Shown: in pieces, positions 1-11,700 of the stretch
Layout: every line of letters begins with the position of its first letter
Position numbering within the stretch: the stretch's first letter is position 1
Source: Stachybotrys elegans
Lineage: Eukaryota > Ascomycota > Sordariomycetes > Hypocreales > Stachybotryaceae
Length of the DNA stretch: 64,000 nucleotides
Assembly: GCA_020746835.1 (NCBI GenBank)
Contig: JAGPNK010000006.1
Location: forward strand, 434,001 to 498,000
Reading direction: 5' to 3'
Program-made: the position numbers and the translations under genes
The notes under the pieces: generated by a model
Database searches by the model: none
The model's input: only the letters and a program-made list of their open reading frames with translations
Told to the model about the DNA's origin: nothing

Positions 1-3000
1 ACAACAACAACACTCAGACTGGCGCAGGCGGTATCTTCGGCAACAACAACAATCAGCAACAGCAAGGTAACACTGGTGCTTTTGGCGGCGGTTTTGGTCA
101 GCAGAACACGAACCAGGCGACTGGTACTTCGCTGTTTGGCAACAACCAGCAGAAACCTGCCACAGGCCTATTTGGTGCAACTCAGACTAATAATGCTTCA
201 GGCGGCCTGTTTGGGAACAACAACACCCAGCAGCAGACCACCAGTGCCTTTGGCGGCGGCAACGCTGCGGCCGGAGGTGGTATTTTCGGCTCAAAGCCCG
301 CCACCGGCACCGGTACGTCGCTCTTCGGGAACAACAACACCACAGCCAACACAGGCACTGGACTGTTCGGCGGCCTTGGAGCCAACAATCAGACCCAGCA
401 GCAGACGGGCGGTGGTATCTTTGGCGGAGCGAACAACCAGCAGCAGAAGCCCTCGCTCTTTGGCACCTCGCAACCCGCAGGTGGAGGCATCTTTGGCGGC
501 CAGGCAAATCAGAACCAGGGCTCGTCGCTCTTCGGAAGTACCAACCAGCAGCAGACGGGAGGATTCGGTTCCTCTCTGCTGGGAAATTCGCAGCAGGCGA
601 ACAATGCTCCCCAGGGCCTTACCGCCAACCTCAGCGATGTCTCGGCGTACGGCTCACCCTCGCTGTTCTCCAGTGTGGGCGGCAATGAGGTGCCCAACCC
701 TGGCCCCCTTGCCACTCCCTTGAATGGCAGTGCCAAGCCCCGACGAGGCTCTGTCATTCCCATGTACCGCCTCGCCCCTGCTTCCGCTTCTCGGTTTAAC
801 ACTCCGCAGAAGCGTGGCTTCGGCTTCTCGTACAGCACCTACGGAACTCCTAACGCGAGCCCCTCGAGCAGCGTTACGAGCACGCCCGGTACTCTCGGCC
901 GCAGTCTCTTGGGCTCCAGCACCAGCACTAGCCTGAGCAGGAGCATGTCCACCAACAACCTCCGCCGGGCGTACAATGGGGATGACTCGATCCTTGCCCC
1001 TGGCGCCTTCTCATCGAGCTCGGGACCTAGGTGGTATGGCAGCACGGGATCTAAGAAGCTTGTGATTAATAGGGACATCCGGAGCGACCTCTTCTCCACG
1101 CCCCAGAAGGATCGAACCTCCGACAACGGCACTGTTTCCCGCAAGCTCGCCAAGCGTGTCAGCTTCGATACAAGCAATGTCGAGATGGAGGAGGGCAGCA
1201 CGCCTGTCCGGGCCCTACCGGAGCCAGAGCATGCATCCCCACAGGCCGATGAGACGCCACGCCAGAGCAAGACCATCAATGGCACCAACGGATCCAAGGC
1301 TCCTGAGATGGAACAGGTTCAGGGCAACGAGCTCGCTATCGTGCACGAAGAAAGCAACACTGCCCCTGCTGCATCTTCTCCCGCTCCCGGTGCAGACCGC
1401 GCCCCTGGTGTGTACTGGATGCGACCTTCCCGAGAAGAGCTCCAGGAGATGAACCGAATCCAACGCACTAAGGTTGATGGCTTCGAGGTCGGAAGGGAAG
1501 GTGTCGGTTCGGTCAGCTTCCTGACCCCGGTCGACGTGTCAGGTATCGAGCTGGAGGATCTGTGCGGTGGCATCATCCAGCTGGAGCCTCGTTCTGCGAC
1601 CGTCTACCCCATGTCGGCGAAGAAACCGCCTCGTGGTAAGGGTCTCAACGTTCCTGCTAAGATTAGCCTCGAACAGTCATGGCCTCGTGGAGGACGCGAG
1701 AAGAAGAACGTTGACAGCTCCAAGCTTCTCAAGAAGCACATCGAGCGTCTCAAGCGCATCCCCGACACCACGTTCATCGACTACAAGGAAGACACTGGCG
1801 TGTGGACCTTCCGAGTCGAGCACTTCACGACGTACGGCCTGGACGACTCGGATGACGATTCTAGCGATGAGCTCCCCGACGCTCCGCCAACCACCGAGCC
1901 TGCCCACTTCTCCATGTCTCAGCAGCTCGCCCTGGACGCATCCACCGGTTCGTTCATGAGCGATGACACATTCAACTTCAGACAGCGCAAGGCGCTCCCT
2001 GGCGCGTTCGATGAGGAACAGGCGCAAGACGTTATGGAAACCGACGTGGCCCCTAGGGAGTCTTTTTTAGGGGTTAGCTCCGTGGATTCCGCACCCAACA
2101 ATGTCCGCCTGACCTTCGAAGACGAAGAGGAGGAGACAGCTGTTCAGATGGGTGAGGAATATGACTCGTCCGATAACGAAGACATGGCGAGGTCTTCTAT
2201 CGGGCAGCATCTTGCCACGGAGCTTGACGATGTCTCGCTCGCGGAGGAAGAAGAGATGATTAGAGAAACACCCGGTGGCGTGCTGAGAGCCAGGATGCGC
2301 GCAGTGAAGGAATCGGTCGGCCCTGTCCAGCTTGAGGTGGCAGACGGCGACGACTGGATGGAGATGCTCCGCAAGACTGTCAGTCCTGTCAAGCGAGATC
2401 GCCAGCTTCTGAGGGAGCTGAACGAATCCCCCACTCGACGCACCGGCACGCTCATCGACCTCGATAAGGACGACGGTGACGATAACTTTGCATCTTCCAT
2501 CTGGAAGAAGAGTTTGGCGCGACCCGACAAGAAGGACAATGGTCCAGGCAAGCATTTAGGCATGGATAAGGGACGCGGCTTTGCGACAAGCATCGACTTG
2601 ATGAACTCTCTATTTGAGAAGCCCAAGCCGATGGCTCAGAGCATGCGGGCATCCGTTTCCTCCAAAGGATTCCCCAAGGTCGGTACACTGGTCCACGCCT
2701 AATGCAACTGAAAACCCACCCATGTAGCTATTTTATTGAATGAGAATGAATACTGAATTATTTCTTTATCCTAGTGGCCCTACGAACGACAAGACAAGAA
2801 CGTGACAATTGACGAGGGAGAGCAAGCCTACCACGATGCATCCCGCCCAACCTGGGGCCCGAACGAGGTCCTGACCTTGACGAGGTCTCTGGAGACTATC
2901 AAGGCGGGCCACGCTGGCCGTGAACCCAACGGCCTTCTTAACTTCCAGAAGTCGGGCATCCAGACAAGCAAGCAGGATGTACGGCTGGCCCGGTTCTCCG

Positions 3001-4819
3001 CTGAGGTATGTAGTCTGATGGCATCTCCCAGGGCTTGTTACTAACCATGACCAGTCATCAAAGAAGTACCTGCGCGTCCAAGATGGAATGACGGACATTA
3101 GAGTCGTTGACGGTGTCCCAATGGCCGCTCTCCGTGTGAGCAAGATCAAGGATGTTTTCCACAACCAGGATATGAACAACCCTGCTAGCATCCACGAGAA
3201 GCAGGTATGGGAGCTTGCCAGCATTCTGTTCGATGATATTCCAGGCACCAGCTCCCTGGACCAGGACGGCGTCCGTCGTGCCGCGCTATCCAAGTTCTGG
3301 ATGGAGCTGGTCGAGCAGGCGTCTAGTCGGGCAATTGGTCTCGCAGGATCCAGCGAAGAAAAGGCCGTTGCGTGCCTGGCTGGTCACCGCGTCACCGAGG
3401 CCTGCAAGCACCTACTCGAAGGCAAGAACTTCCGTCTTGCCACCTTGGTTTCTCTGATTGGCACCGATGATGCAGCCAAGAAGGAGATGAAGGAGCAAGT
3501 GGACGCGTGGCATCAGTCAAAGATGCTCTCGGAATTTTCCGAAGCCATTCGCACCATCTACGAGCTGCTCGGAGGCAACGTATGTGTCTGCAAGGGCATG
3601 AAGGGTGTCCCTGTCGAGGACAGACTGGACTCATTTGTTATTTCGAAAAAGTTCGGCCTTGACTGGAAGCAGTCCTTTGGGTTGCGTCTCTGGTATGCCC
3701 TCTCGCGCAACGACGATCTGCCAATGGCGGTCAGACTGTTCAAACAGGACATCGACCAGGACAAGGAAGAGTTGCCACAGCCCTGGTACGCCGAGCAGGG
3801 CATCAAGCCGCTCTGGGACGACTTTAGCGCAGGCACTCGCCAGGATCTTCTCTGGGGCCTTCTCCAGCTTTTTGCTGACGCGGATCTGCCCCTGGAAGCC
3901 GTGCTGCAGCCGGAGAACTCGCAATTGTCCCCCCTCGACATGCGGCTGTGCTGGCAGCTGGGCCTCACCCTGTCCTCGAACGGAAAGGCCTCCTACGGCG
4001 ACGACGCAGCGCGCAAAGCCAATGCTGCAACGATTGCCTACGCATCGCAGCTGAACAGCGCGGGCGAGTGGCTTGAGGCTGTCTTCGTCCTCCTGCATCT
4101 CACCGACCCCTTGCTGCGAACCAAGGCTATCCAGGAGCATCTGTGTCGCCATGCCAGCAAGATTGGAAACGAAACCTCGCAGGAGTTTGGCATTCTGACC
4201 GAGAAGTTTCAGATTCCAGCGCAATGGATCTGGGAAGCACTGGCCCTCTACATGCGCAGCGTTAAGAAGGATGCCACTGGCGAAGTGCAATGCCTGCTCC
4301 GCGCAGAACTCTTTGTCGAAGCCCACCGAGTGCTCGTCCAGCAAGTGGCACCGTCGGCCATTATCGAGCGTGACTACGCCGGCCTGTCGCACCTGATTGC
4401 CCAATTTGAGGGTCGGCAGGACCAGATCGCAGAGTGGCAGGCTGGTGGCGAGATCTACAGCCAATTCCTCAACCTACTCGAGCACCGCTCAAGGTCCGAG
4501 GACCCGGCGCCTGCTCTGCTTGAGAGGCTACTGGCAGGTCTGCATTCCATGAATGAGGGCATGGGGGAGACCGAGATCGTGAGGTACGCGGCTGTTTCGG
4601 ACATGGCGGATGAGACGGCCAAGGAGATTATGAAGCTGGGTCAAAAGAAGAAGGTGAGTTTGCCCAGCATGGCTCTTGTTATTACCATATACTGACTGAC
4701 CTGTTTAGGATAATGAGTTCCGGTCGAGGATTCTGAATTTACCACTTACCCAGGATCGCCTCCTGTACTACTCTGTTGACCTCAGCCTGGATAGGTACAG
4801 AGAGGTGATGTCGCACTGA
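1..4819 (+). CDS. nup145: Nucleoporin Nup98-Nup96 precursor (NUP145), 5' partial
   Basis: Exons <1-2678, 2775-3005, 3055-4653 and 4709-4819; all junctions keep phase 0. The gene starts upstream, so the N-terminus is missing; about 1,538 residues are visible. The first 200 or so are GLFG/FG repeats in Asn/Gln-rich linkers, the selective barrier of the nuclear pore. Nucleotides about 1405-1850 encode the Nup98 autoproteolytic domain, ending in His-Phe-Thr-Thr-Tyr-Gly (1821-1838), where family members cut after Phe. An acidic stretch follows, then the helical Nup96/Nup145C domain (exons 2-4) that joins the Y-complex scaffold. In this family self-cleavage gives two pore proteins from one chain. 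Introns are 96, 49 and 55 bp. The first has a weak donor (AAG/GTCGGT) but is required, because the reading frame otherwise stops at 2700. A SET-domain gene lies 380 bp downstream on the same strand. Confidence 0.95.
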
Positions 4820-5198
4820 GGACGGCGGAAGTAATAAAAGCAAATGGAAGGATTTTAGCTTCAGAGACTGGCGTGGCTACATGAAGGAGCAAAAGGCTAC
4901 AAGAGATCCGCAGTGAAGGGGGGAAAATACAGCAGCGATGATGGTAAATGATTAGTTCTGGCTTCTTGTAAAGCCTTGTGTAGTATAGTACATTAGATAG
5001 GCTGTTTCGAATTGTGATTTTACGGGCAACTTGATACATATATATGTATACACACCGAGTGTGCTTTTTGGTGACTGAGGGTGTGAAGACGAGAAGTCGA
5101 GGCGTGAAGCGGCAACGCCAAATCTTCGGATGAAGCGTAACAAAGGTATGCTGGCTGGAGAAATTTTGTGACCACCAAAAAACACCGACGCATTGGAC
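4820..5198. promoter_or_regulatory. NUP145 3' end / SET gene promoter
   Basis: Non-coding spacer between two genes on the same strand. It must hold the NUP145 3' UTR and the promoter of the SET-domain gene. I see no RNA gene or repeat in it. Confidence 0.4.
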
Positions 5199-5783
5199 AT
5201 GTCAAAGCCAAAGAACTGGCCTGACGGCTTTCCCTACCTGCGGGCACCCCTTCATTCACGAGACGTCACAGCAGCACAGATAAAAGCACTGCGGACGAAG
5301 CCAGACGACGTGCCCAGCGCGCCTGCGTCCGCAACGCAGACACCATCGCCGCTCGTCAAGATCCAGCGCATCTCGGAGCCCAGCCACCCAGCCAACGGGC
5401 AGCACGGGCTCTTCGCGGCGCAGAACCTCAGACCCGGGACGCTGATCGTGGCGTACCTGGGCCGGGTGCACTCGGGGGCCGCGTCGGCCGAGGAGAGCGA
5501 CTACGACCTGTGGCTGGACCGCGGGGCGGACGTGGCGGTGGACGCGGCGCGCGAGGGCAACGAGGGCCGGTTCGTCAACGACTACCGCGGGGTCAGGGAG
5601 CGCGCGAATGCGCAGTTTGGCAACGTGTGGTGTGAGCGGTGGGGGGAGGTTTGTGTTGGGATCTGGGTGCTCGGTGGCGGCGCGAAGAAGAAGGGTGACG
5701 GAGGGGGGATTAGGAAGGGAGAGGAGATTCTCGTGAGCTACGGGAAAGGCTTTTGGGATGAGAGGAGAAGGGATGAGGATTAA
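5199..5783 (+). CDS. Small SET-domain protein
   Basis: Intronless, 194 residues from the ATG at 5199; an upstream in-frame TTG at 5193 is not a likely fungal start. The product has a compact SET fold: a Gly-Leu-Phe-Ala strand with Ala-Tyr-Leu-Gly (about residues 70-88), the Arg-Phe-Val-Asn-Asp-Tyr segment (about 124-129) that matches the Asn-His-type cofactor motif of SET enzymes, and Gly-Glu-Glu-Ile-Leu-Val-Ser-Tyr-Gly (about 174-182) near the C-terminus. SET proteins use S-adenosylmethionine to methylate lysines. There is no pre-SET or post-SET cysteine cluster, so the target (histone or other protein) cannot be told. The gene is GC-rich in its second half. Catalytic activity is an inference. 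Confidence 0.8.
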   Translation: MSKPKNWPDGFPYLRAPLHSRDVTAAQIKALRTKPDDVPSAPASATQTPSPLVKIQRISEPSHPANGQHGLFAAQNLRPGTLIVAYLGRVHSGAASAEESDYDLWLDRGADVAVDAAREGNEGRFVNDYRGVRERANAQFGNVWCERWGEVCVGIWVLGGGAKKKGDGGGIRKGEEILVSYGKGFWDERRRDED

Positions 5784-6152
5784 GTCGAGCTGAAGATGCG
5801 GCCGTCGTTGTCACAGATGGATGATGCGGTGGTGAGGTTTAGCTGTGCTTCAATGACTGATTCTCACACTCGCCGCGCTCCCTGCCTACAGTATTCTAGC
5901 ATACAACTGCCCAATTGCCCGTCACATGGCAGATACACTCGATCTGAAGCTCCATGTTCTCTTCTTTTGCTTCCAGTTTTCCTTGATCATGAGTCCCCTC
6001 AAAAGGGCAGTCCTCTTTGCAGGACGCCGAGCACAGTTTCACAAGCCGAGGAGCTTGTACAGGGGCAGCAAGCCTCATGGACACTGAAGTCTTCATATCT
6101 TCTTAAAACTTGATATCAATTCGACTTCGACTCGACCTCGATGACCTTGACT

Positions 6153-6660
6153 TTATCTCAACCATCCAGGAATATAAACTCGCGAGATACTGTCTTTATC
6201 GTCAGAGGGAGCTTCCTTGAAGTCGTTGGTCTGTATCCGATTGGGGCACACCAACGGGAAATCCCACATAAACTCGCGAGATCGAGGCTGTTTGGATCGT
6301 CAGGACTCTGTTAGCATATCTCAAAAAATAAAAAACATACATTGCTGTTCATCTCAAGGTCAGACTTATTGCCCTTAAGCTTTTGGATATAAATATCGAG
6401 TTTCTGGATCTGCTTCTCGGTAGAGGCCTGGAATTTCTGTATCTTTTCTGCAAGACTATGCATTGTAGAACGCATCTCTGCTTGCAAGAACTAGCGGGTT
6501 TCCTGGATTTCATTGCTCAGGGCCGTAAAATTTACCGCAATCAGGGCAAATTGGGCTTGAATCGCGTGTTGCTGGCGTAGAAACATGTCCATCGTGACAG
6601 AAGGATGTTCGTCCGAGGCCACGGCGAGAGTAGACGTGGATAGAAGTGGATGATATTCGA
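6153..6660 (-). pseudogene. Coiled-coil protein pseudogene, copy 1 (in-frame stop, intron still recognisable)
   Basis: Read on the minus strand, a frame open from about 6764 runs through Asn-Phe-Thr-Ala-Leu-Ser-Asn-Glu-Ile-Gln-Glu-Thr-Arg to a TAG at about 6491. It then carries on in the same frame as a heptad-like coiled coil (Glu-Lys-Ile-Gln-Lys-Phe-Gln-Ala-Ser-Thr-Glu-Lys-Gln and following) to 6341. There a good intron starts (GTATGT, 6340-6288, CTAAC branch site, CAG end), and a second exon runs to a TAA at 6153-6155. No ATG opens the frame where copy 2 has one. One nonsense codon plus the missing start point to a recently dead gene. The family is not one I can name; a transposon gag-like or lineage-specific coiled-coil protein would fit. 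Confidence 0.55.
6174..6282. repeat. 15-bp direct repeats bracketing a 79-bp block
   Basis: The 15-mer ATAAACTCGCGAGAT occurs exactly at 6174-6188 and 6268-6282. It contains the palindrome CTCGCGAG. The 79 bp between the two copies are the left arm of the inverted repeat described separately. Confidence 0.75.
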
Positions 6661-6775
6661 AATTGTGTGGTTCTGAAGACGAATGGACAGGTAAGTCAAG
6701 TTGATGTAATGTGGGATTTCCCGGTTGACTCGAGGAGGCCCCCTCTGACGATAAAGAAGATATCACAATTGGTTA
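6189..6775. repeat. Imperfect inverted repeat enclosing pseudogene copy 1
   Basis: The plus-strand block at about 6189-6267 (TCTTTATCGTCAGAGGG ... CGGGAAATCCCAC) matches the reverse complement of about 6712-6775. The right arm lacks about 27 bp present in the left. The arms enclose about 445 bp with the coiled-coil part of pseudogene copy 1. No clear target-site duplication could be assigned to the outer ends, so it is not called a transposon. Confidence 0.6.
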
Positions 6776-7916
6776 GAAAATTCGATTGAGAAAAGCTTGT
6801 GGCTGCGACTGATGTCAAAGTTTTCCAGCCACCGCAGTTGGTCGGGAGCTTCCGTCGTGATGCCGTCGTGGCGTCGGGCGCGAGAAGGCTGGCACGAGAA
6901 GGTCAAGTTGATGTAAAAATGAAGAGGAGAAAAAAAAACCCAAACAGTCCAAGGTAGGCAGAAAGTGTTTAAATACTACCTACTCGAAAAGTTTAGTGAT
7001 CGCTTCAGGAAGTCACGATGCCACGTACCGCTCTGTACTAACCGATGCTTCTGAGCCCGAAGGAAGTCACCATAGACCTGCTCCCTGGGACACGACTTCC
7101 AGGTACAGACAGTACCAGAACCCGATCAATCGAGCCGGGCTCATCACTCCACGCTGTCGCCCTCCACTGAACCGATAAACAGGACTCACAGAGGCACGAC
7201 ATAGCCCGCCTTGCTATGGTGGTGTCAAGCGTACAACTGACAAGCAGGCCTCGGAGCTCGATCTCGTCCCCGGGCTCATCATTTCAGTGCCCTTTCATAC
7301 GCAGGCTCGCGAGAATCTACATCGAGAAGGAGACCACCGCAATAGCCGGACAGAGTTTGGCTTTACTATATGTGTTCACGCATTGCACAGCCGGTTCATT
7401 TGTTCTTCTGGAAATGGGTTGTTCTATGATGAAGCAGGTGCACAATAGTGTATACAAACAATAGTGGCCTTGCTACCCGCAGGTTTTCTGTCCCCGGATT
7501 GAAAGATGCATTAGACATTATGTAGAGTTCACAAAAACGCAGCCTGAAACGCTCGGTATTAGAGAAGCTGTCCACCACCTTCCACCAAACGGTATGCTAG
7601 GTATACAATCTGACAATCCCTTCATTGCTTGACTCTGTTCTTTGGTCCCTTTGCCTTTGCCTTGCCAATCGTGCTGCTGTCGGCCTATTCGAGACTGTAC
7701 TCGTGACTGTGGTTCCCGTAGCGTGTGGTCGAAGCCTTGATGCGGTCCGATGTAGATGATCGAGCGTATTACATGGCAGACAATTGGGTGTTTGTATGAC
7801 CTGTTCAACCTTAGCATGGCTAGAAGGAAGGGAAGAAAGAATCCCCCCCCTTTGAGCAGCCTTTGCCCTGTACTCAGGGGGGAGTACTCTGTAAATATAT
7901 CTCGAAGAATGAACCT

Positions 7917-8231
7917 ACATTACTGTTTATCTTGAGGTCAGATATATTGCCCTTAAGACGTTGTATCTGAGCATCGAGTTTCTGGATGTGCTTCTCGGTT
8001 GAGGCTTGGAATTTCTGTATCTCATCTGCAAGACTCTGTATCTCGGCCTGCATGGCATGGTGTATGATATTGCTGAGCTGTAAAATTTACTGTAATAAGG
8101 ATAAATTGGGCCTGAGGTGCCTATTGCTGTTTGGGAAGTATATTGGTAATAGGTGTATGTTCGTTTGAAGCCATGGTGAGGGCAGACGTGGATGATGTTC
8201 GAAATTGCGTTGTGTTGTTCTCGGTATCCAT
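7917..8231 (-). pseudogene. Coiled-coil protein pseudogene, copy 2 (more decayed)
   Basis: A second copy of the family at 6153-6660, same orientation, about 1.57 kb away. It begins with a real ATG at 8231-8229, reads about 35 codons, hits a stop after Pro-Lys-Gln-Gln, and needs at least one frame change before the coiled-coil part (Glu-Ile-Gln-Ser-Leu-Ala-Asp-Glu-Ile-Gln-Lys-Phe and following) resumes. It ends at a donor-like Asn/GTAGGT at about 7920. A 10-bp deletion relative to copy 1 is visible near the 5' end. No second exon was found. Confidence 0.55.
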
Positions 8232-8753
8232 CTTGGTTCGATGTTGGATTGGGATGAGGAATTCTTCTCTCTCGGACCAGGGGCTCAAGGGCTTTTTGTA
8301 TCTAACTTGCCGCTCGATATCCTGCCTGCGCAGCTACGGCTCAGCCACTCGGCCAGTCGCTACCTCCCTGTACGGGCAGGCTGATGATGGCCTCGTGGTT
8401 TCCCTCTACTGCTTACGACTGCATTGGTTGCCGGGGCACTAGGCACCACCCTTACAGTACATTCTTTTCATCATCATACTCTTAGGTTCTTATAGAAACT
8501 GATATTGCGCCTTCGCCAAATCCGATTATATTGACTCGTCCCGCCACAGAGTCCCTGGCACCGCGACTCCTTAGGCTAAAATGTACACATGTATTCTTCC
8601 TCGGCGTACAAAAGTGATATCTTACAGCCCACAACTCCCTAGCTAGCTAGCAATAACAAAATTCGCTGAAAAAAAAAAGAGAGACAAAGAAGAAGAAGGG
8701 AAAGAAAAAAGAGGATGAAGAAGAGGAAGCAAGGTGAAAATCATACACTCGTT

Positions 8754-11700
8754 CTAGGTTTGTGTGTCGACGCCGCCGTTTGGGCCTGATGCCGCATCAC
8801 CCTGCGTCTCGTCCGCCCTGTCGGTCTCGAGCATGATAACATCCGGCCTGTCCGAGTTGCTCGCCAGGACGGGCATCAGGACCTCAACGGAATCCTGCGC
8901 CATGTCAAGGTCTCCAATAATGCCCTCCATCTCGTCGGGATTATGACCATCGGCCGAGGTCTGCGTTTGGACTTGCTTTTCCTTCCAACCGGGCGGCAAT
9001 CCGGGACCGCTAGCTGCGTTGCCGTAATCCGATTTCTTGGTTCCCTTGGGCCACCGTCCCGGACCACGACCCGTGCCCCCTGTCTTGCGCCTTGAGGATC
9101 CGCTGCTCTTCGGCCGTGAAGTGGAGGGTCGACGGACGCTGCTGCTTCCATTCGGTCTCTTTGGCCGAGGGTTGCTGCTGACGGTTCGCACAGTAGGAGG
9201 CCGGCTGATGCTCTGCCTCACCCGCTCCCGTCGACCCATGTGAGGGAACACCTCGAATCGTGTTGGGGGCACATCGAGGTAGGCTGAGGCCCACGTCTCT
9301 GCGCCCTCCTGTACCTTGACTTCTTCTATAAGTTCAGTGTCTGGGACGGTGTTCTCTTTATCCTCCAAGGGGACCTTCTCGATCGATTCTATCGCTTGCA
9401 ATGCCGAAACGTCAGGGACTTGATCCGTCTCTATCGTCTCTTCCACCTTGGTGGGCGTCGACTCCTTGTCCAAGCCACCGGCCTCGGCTTCGGGAGCGAG
9501 CAGCAAGCTGGGGCCTTCTTGCACTCTAGCCTCGTCTTCTTCTCTCGGTGCTATGGTGTTTATGGGAGGACCAAGCTCGAAATTAACAGCGTTGCTTCGC
9601 CCCATCACGTAAGGCGTCCAGGCCAAGGCTTCTGGCTTCAGCTGAACGTAGCCCTTGGCGTTCCACTTGTCGACATATTGACGACAATAGTCCAAGTCGA
9701 TTCGGAAAGCATAGAGCTTTGTCTGCGGATCTCGCACCAGTGCCCTCAGCCCTTCCAATGCCGAAATAACATCATCTGGGGTCATTCCTGTCTCATCTGA
9801 TATGCGCTTAATGCTCAGCCCATCCTTCTTGTGATTGTCCTTGTCCACGAGCTTGAGGAAGTAGCGGCACAGCACCAAGCGCCAGTAGTTGCGATACGAC
9901 ACCAGGCCCATATCAGACAAGGGCTTCTCTGGAGATCCAGTCTTCTCCTCGACTCGCGTGAGAAGATACGAAAAGTCAATCAGAAGATTGCCGTAGCCTT
10001 TCCTTTGGTGTATGGGCAGCGTGAGAATGCAAGAGACGTTGTTTTGACTGCTCGCTCGCTTCTCTTTGGAAAAGTAGCCGACAAAGTGGTAGCCGCATTC
10101 ATCGTACTCGCAGAGGACATAGAAAAGGAATGGCTCCACGTCGTAGTATAGCGTCTTGGATCCCAGAAACAGCTTGGCCAGCAGGCACAGGTTTTGGCAG
10201 TAGACGGGGTTCTTGCGGCCATCAACCTCGAAGACGGACACGGAGCCATGGCGATAAATTTCGTCTCCGGGAGGGTGCTTGGTCGCGCACTTGAGCTTGT
10301 GCCGCCAGGCGACGTAGTCCGAGTTCATATACTTGAGGCAGAATTCGCAGATGTACAGCACCCGGTTCCTGCTGTACTCTGCGGGGTATGGCGCAGCGTA
10401 CCAGGTGTCAATCTCCCATCCGCCGAATTCGATGCACTCAATCTGGCTCCCGTTGTCGTTGGACTTTTTGGGTTTCCGCGTCGGGACCTCCATCTCTGCC
10501 TGCATGGCGAGGATGCGCTCCCTCCACTCCTCTTCTGCCTTTTGCTTTGCCTGGTCGAACCGTTTGCGATCCTCTGTCATGGGAATTGTTTTGGACGTGT
10601 CTGCCTCTGCCTCCGTCAGAATGCCGCCATATGGTTTGCCCTTGGCGTCGTCTGTATCTTTGTCGAAAAACGAGTAAAACGGCTGCGAGTATGTGTCGGA
10701 GGTGAAAGGGGTATGAAGAATGGGAACAGCCACTGTGGCAGCCGTCGCTGGAGTCGCAGGTGGCCTTGAGGGCCTTGGTGTAGCGGCGGCGGCGGCCTCC
10801 GCACGCTTCCGATTTCGTCTTCTCCGGGATAGAACCTCTTTAAGGTTTCCAGACCTCACATGGATTTTGACGACAAGGGAATTTCGCGATCGTCTTTCGA
10901 TGCTAACGGGTGAAGGTCGAGATGCCTTGAGTCGTGAGGTTCGTGCAGAATGAGGCCGCACCGTCTCGGCAGACCGACTATCCTCCGTGTCTTGTTGCCC
11001 ACTCTTGAGATCAATCGATAGGTTCCGGCGGCGCTTTCTAAGAGCTACTACCGTGTTATCCTCCGATTCGGCCGATGAGGTTTTCCTCTTCCGGAGAAGA
11101 CGCGATCCATCCCCAGAGTCCCCATTCAGCACCATTTCATTTTGGGCCGCAGGTGAGTCAGCGCCATTATTTTCTTGGGATTCGGGCAAAGACTCCTGCA
11201 CAAGCATTGGGACGTCGGATTCCTGAGACATGGCTCTTTTGTCTTCAGCGGGGTCCTCTTCAGAGTCCAAATCGTCCGCCTCGGACTCGTCGACATAGCA
11301 GTCTGGGCATTTCCAGCTTTTGGCGTCTGCCAGTATGTGTTAGCTTCTGCTCTCTCGACGATGCCATTTTATTTAACACTCACCATTCCGCTCACTCATG
11401 GCGGCCGATTCTCGTGCGCATTGTTGATGGGCTGATGTTGTCAGCATACAATCAGTCACTTCGCCGTTCACCAACACAACTTACCATTCTCGCCACAAGC
11501 TGCGCATGATAGAAATGTCTCAAAGTCTTCGCTGGGGTCGTTTTCCTCGTCCTGCTTGCAAAAGATGCACGTATTGGGTGCTGCCGGCTCAGAGTCTTCG
11601 TCTTCGTCTCTCTCATCGCCTTCTTCCCACGCCGCTTCTTCGTCCTCGTCCTCGGACTCATCTTCGGCAGCACTGTGTATATCGGAGGCTTCGCTGTCAT

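Larger units (their letters stand above)
5784..8753. other. Gene-poor, repeat-bearing intergenic region
   Basis: About 3 kb without an intact gene. It holds two diverged copies of a coiled-coil gene family (6153-6660 and 7917-8231, same orientation), an inverted repeat (6189-6267 against 6712-6775), a 15-bp exact direct repeat, and a 70-90 bp sequence at 7400-7485 that recurs in diverged form near 50.5 kb. The last 300 bp should be the SAS3 3' UTR and terminator; they contain an A-rich purine tract at 8668-8735. Confidence 0.6.

Noticed and set aside
3631..4464. 277-residue minus-strand ORF inside NUP145
   Set aside because: Antisense shadow of the Nup96 domain.
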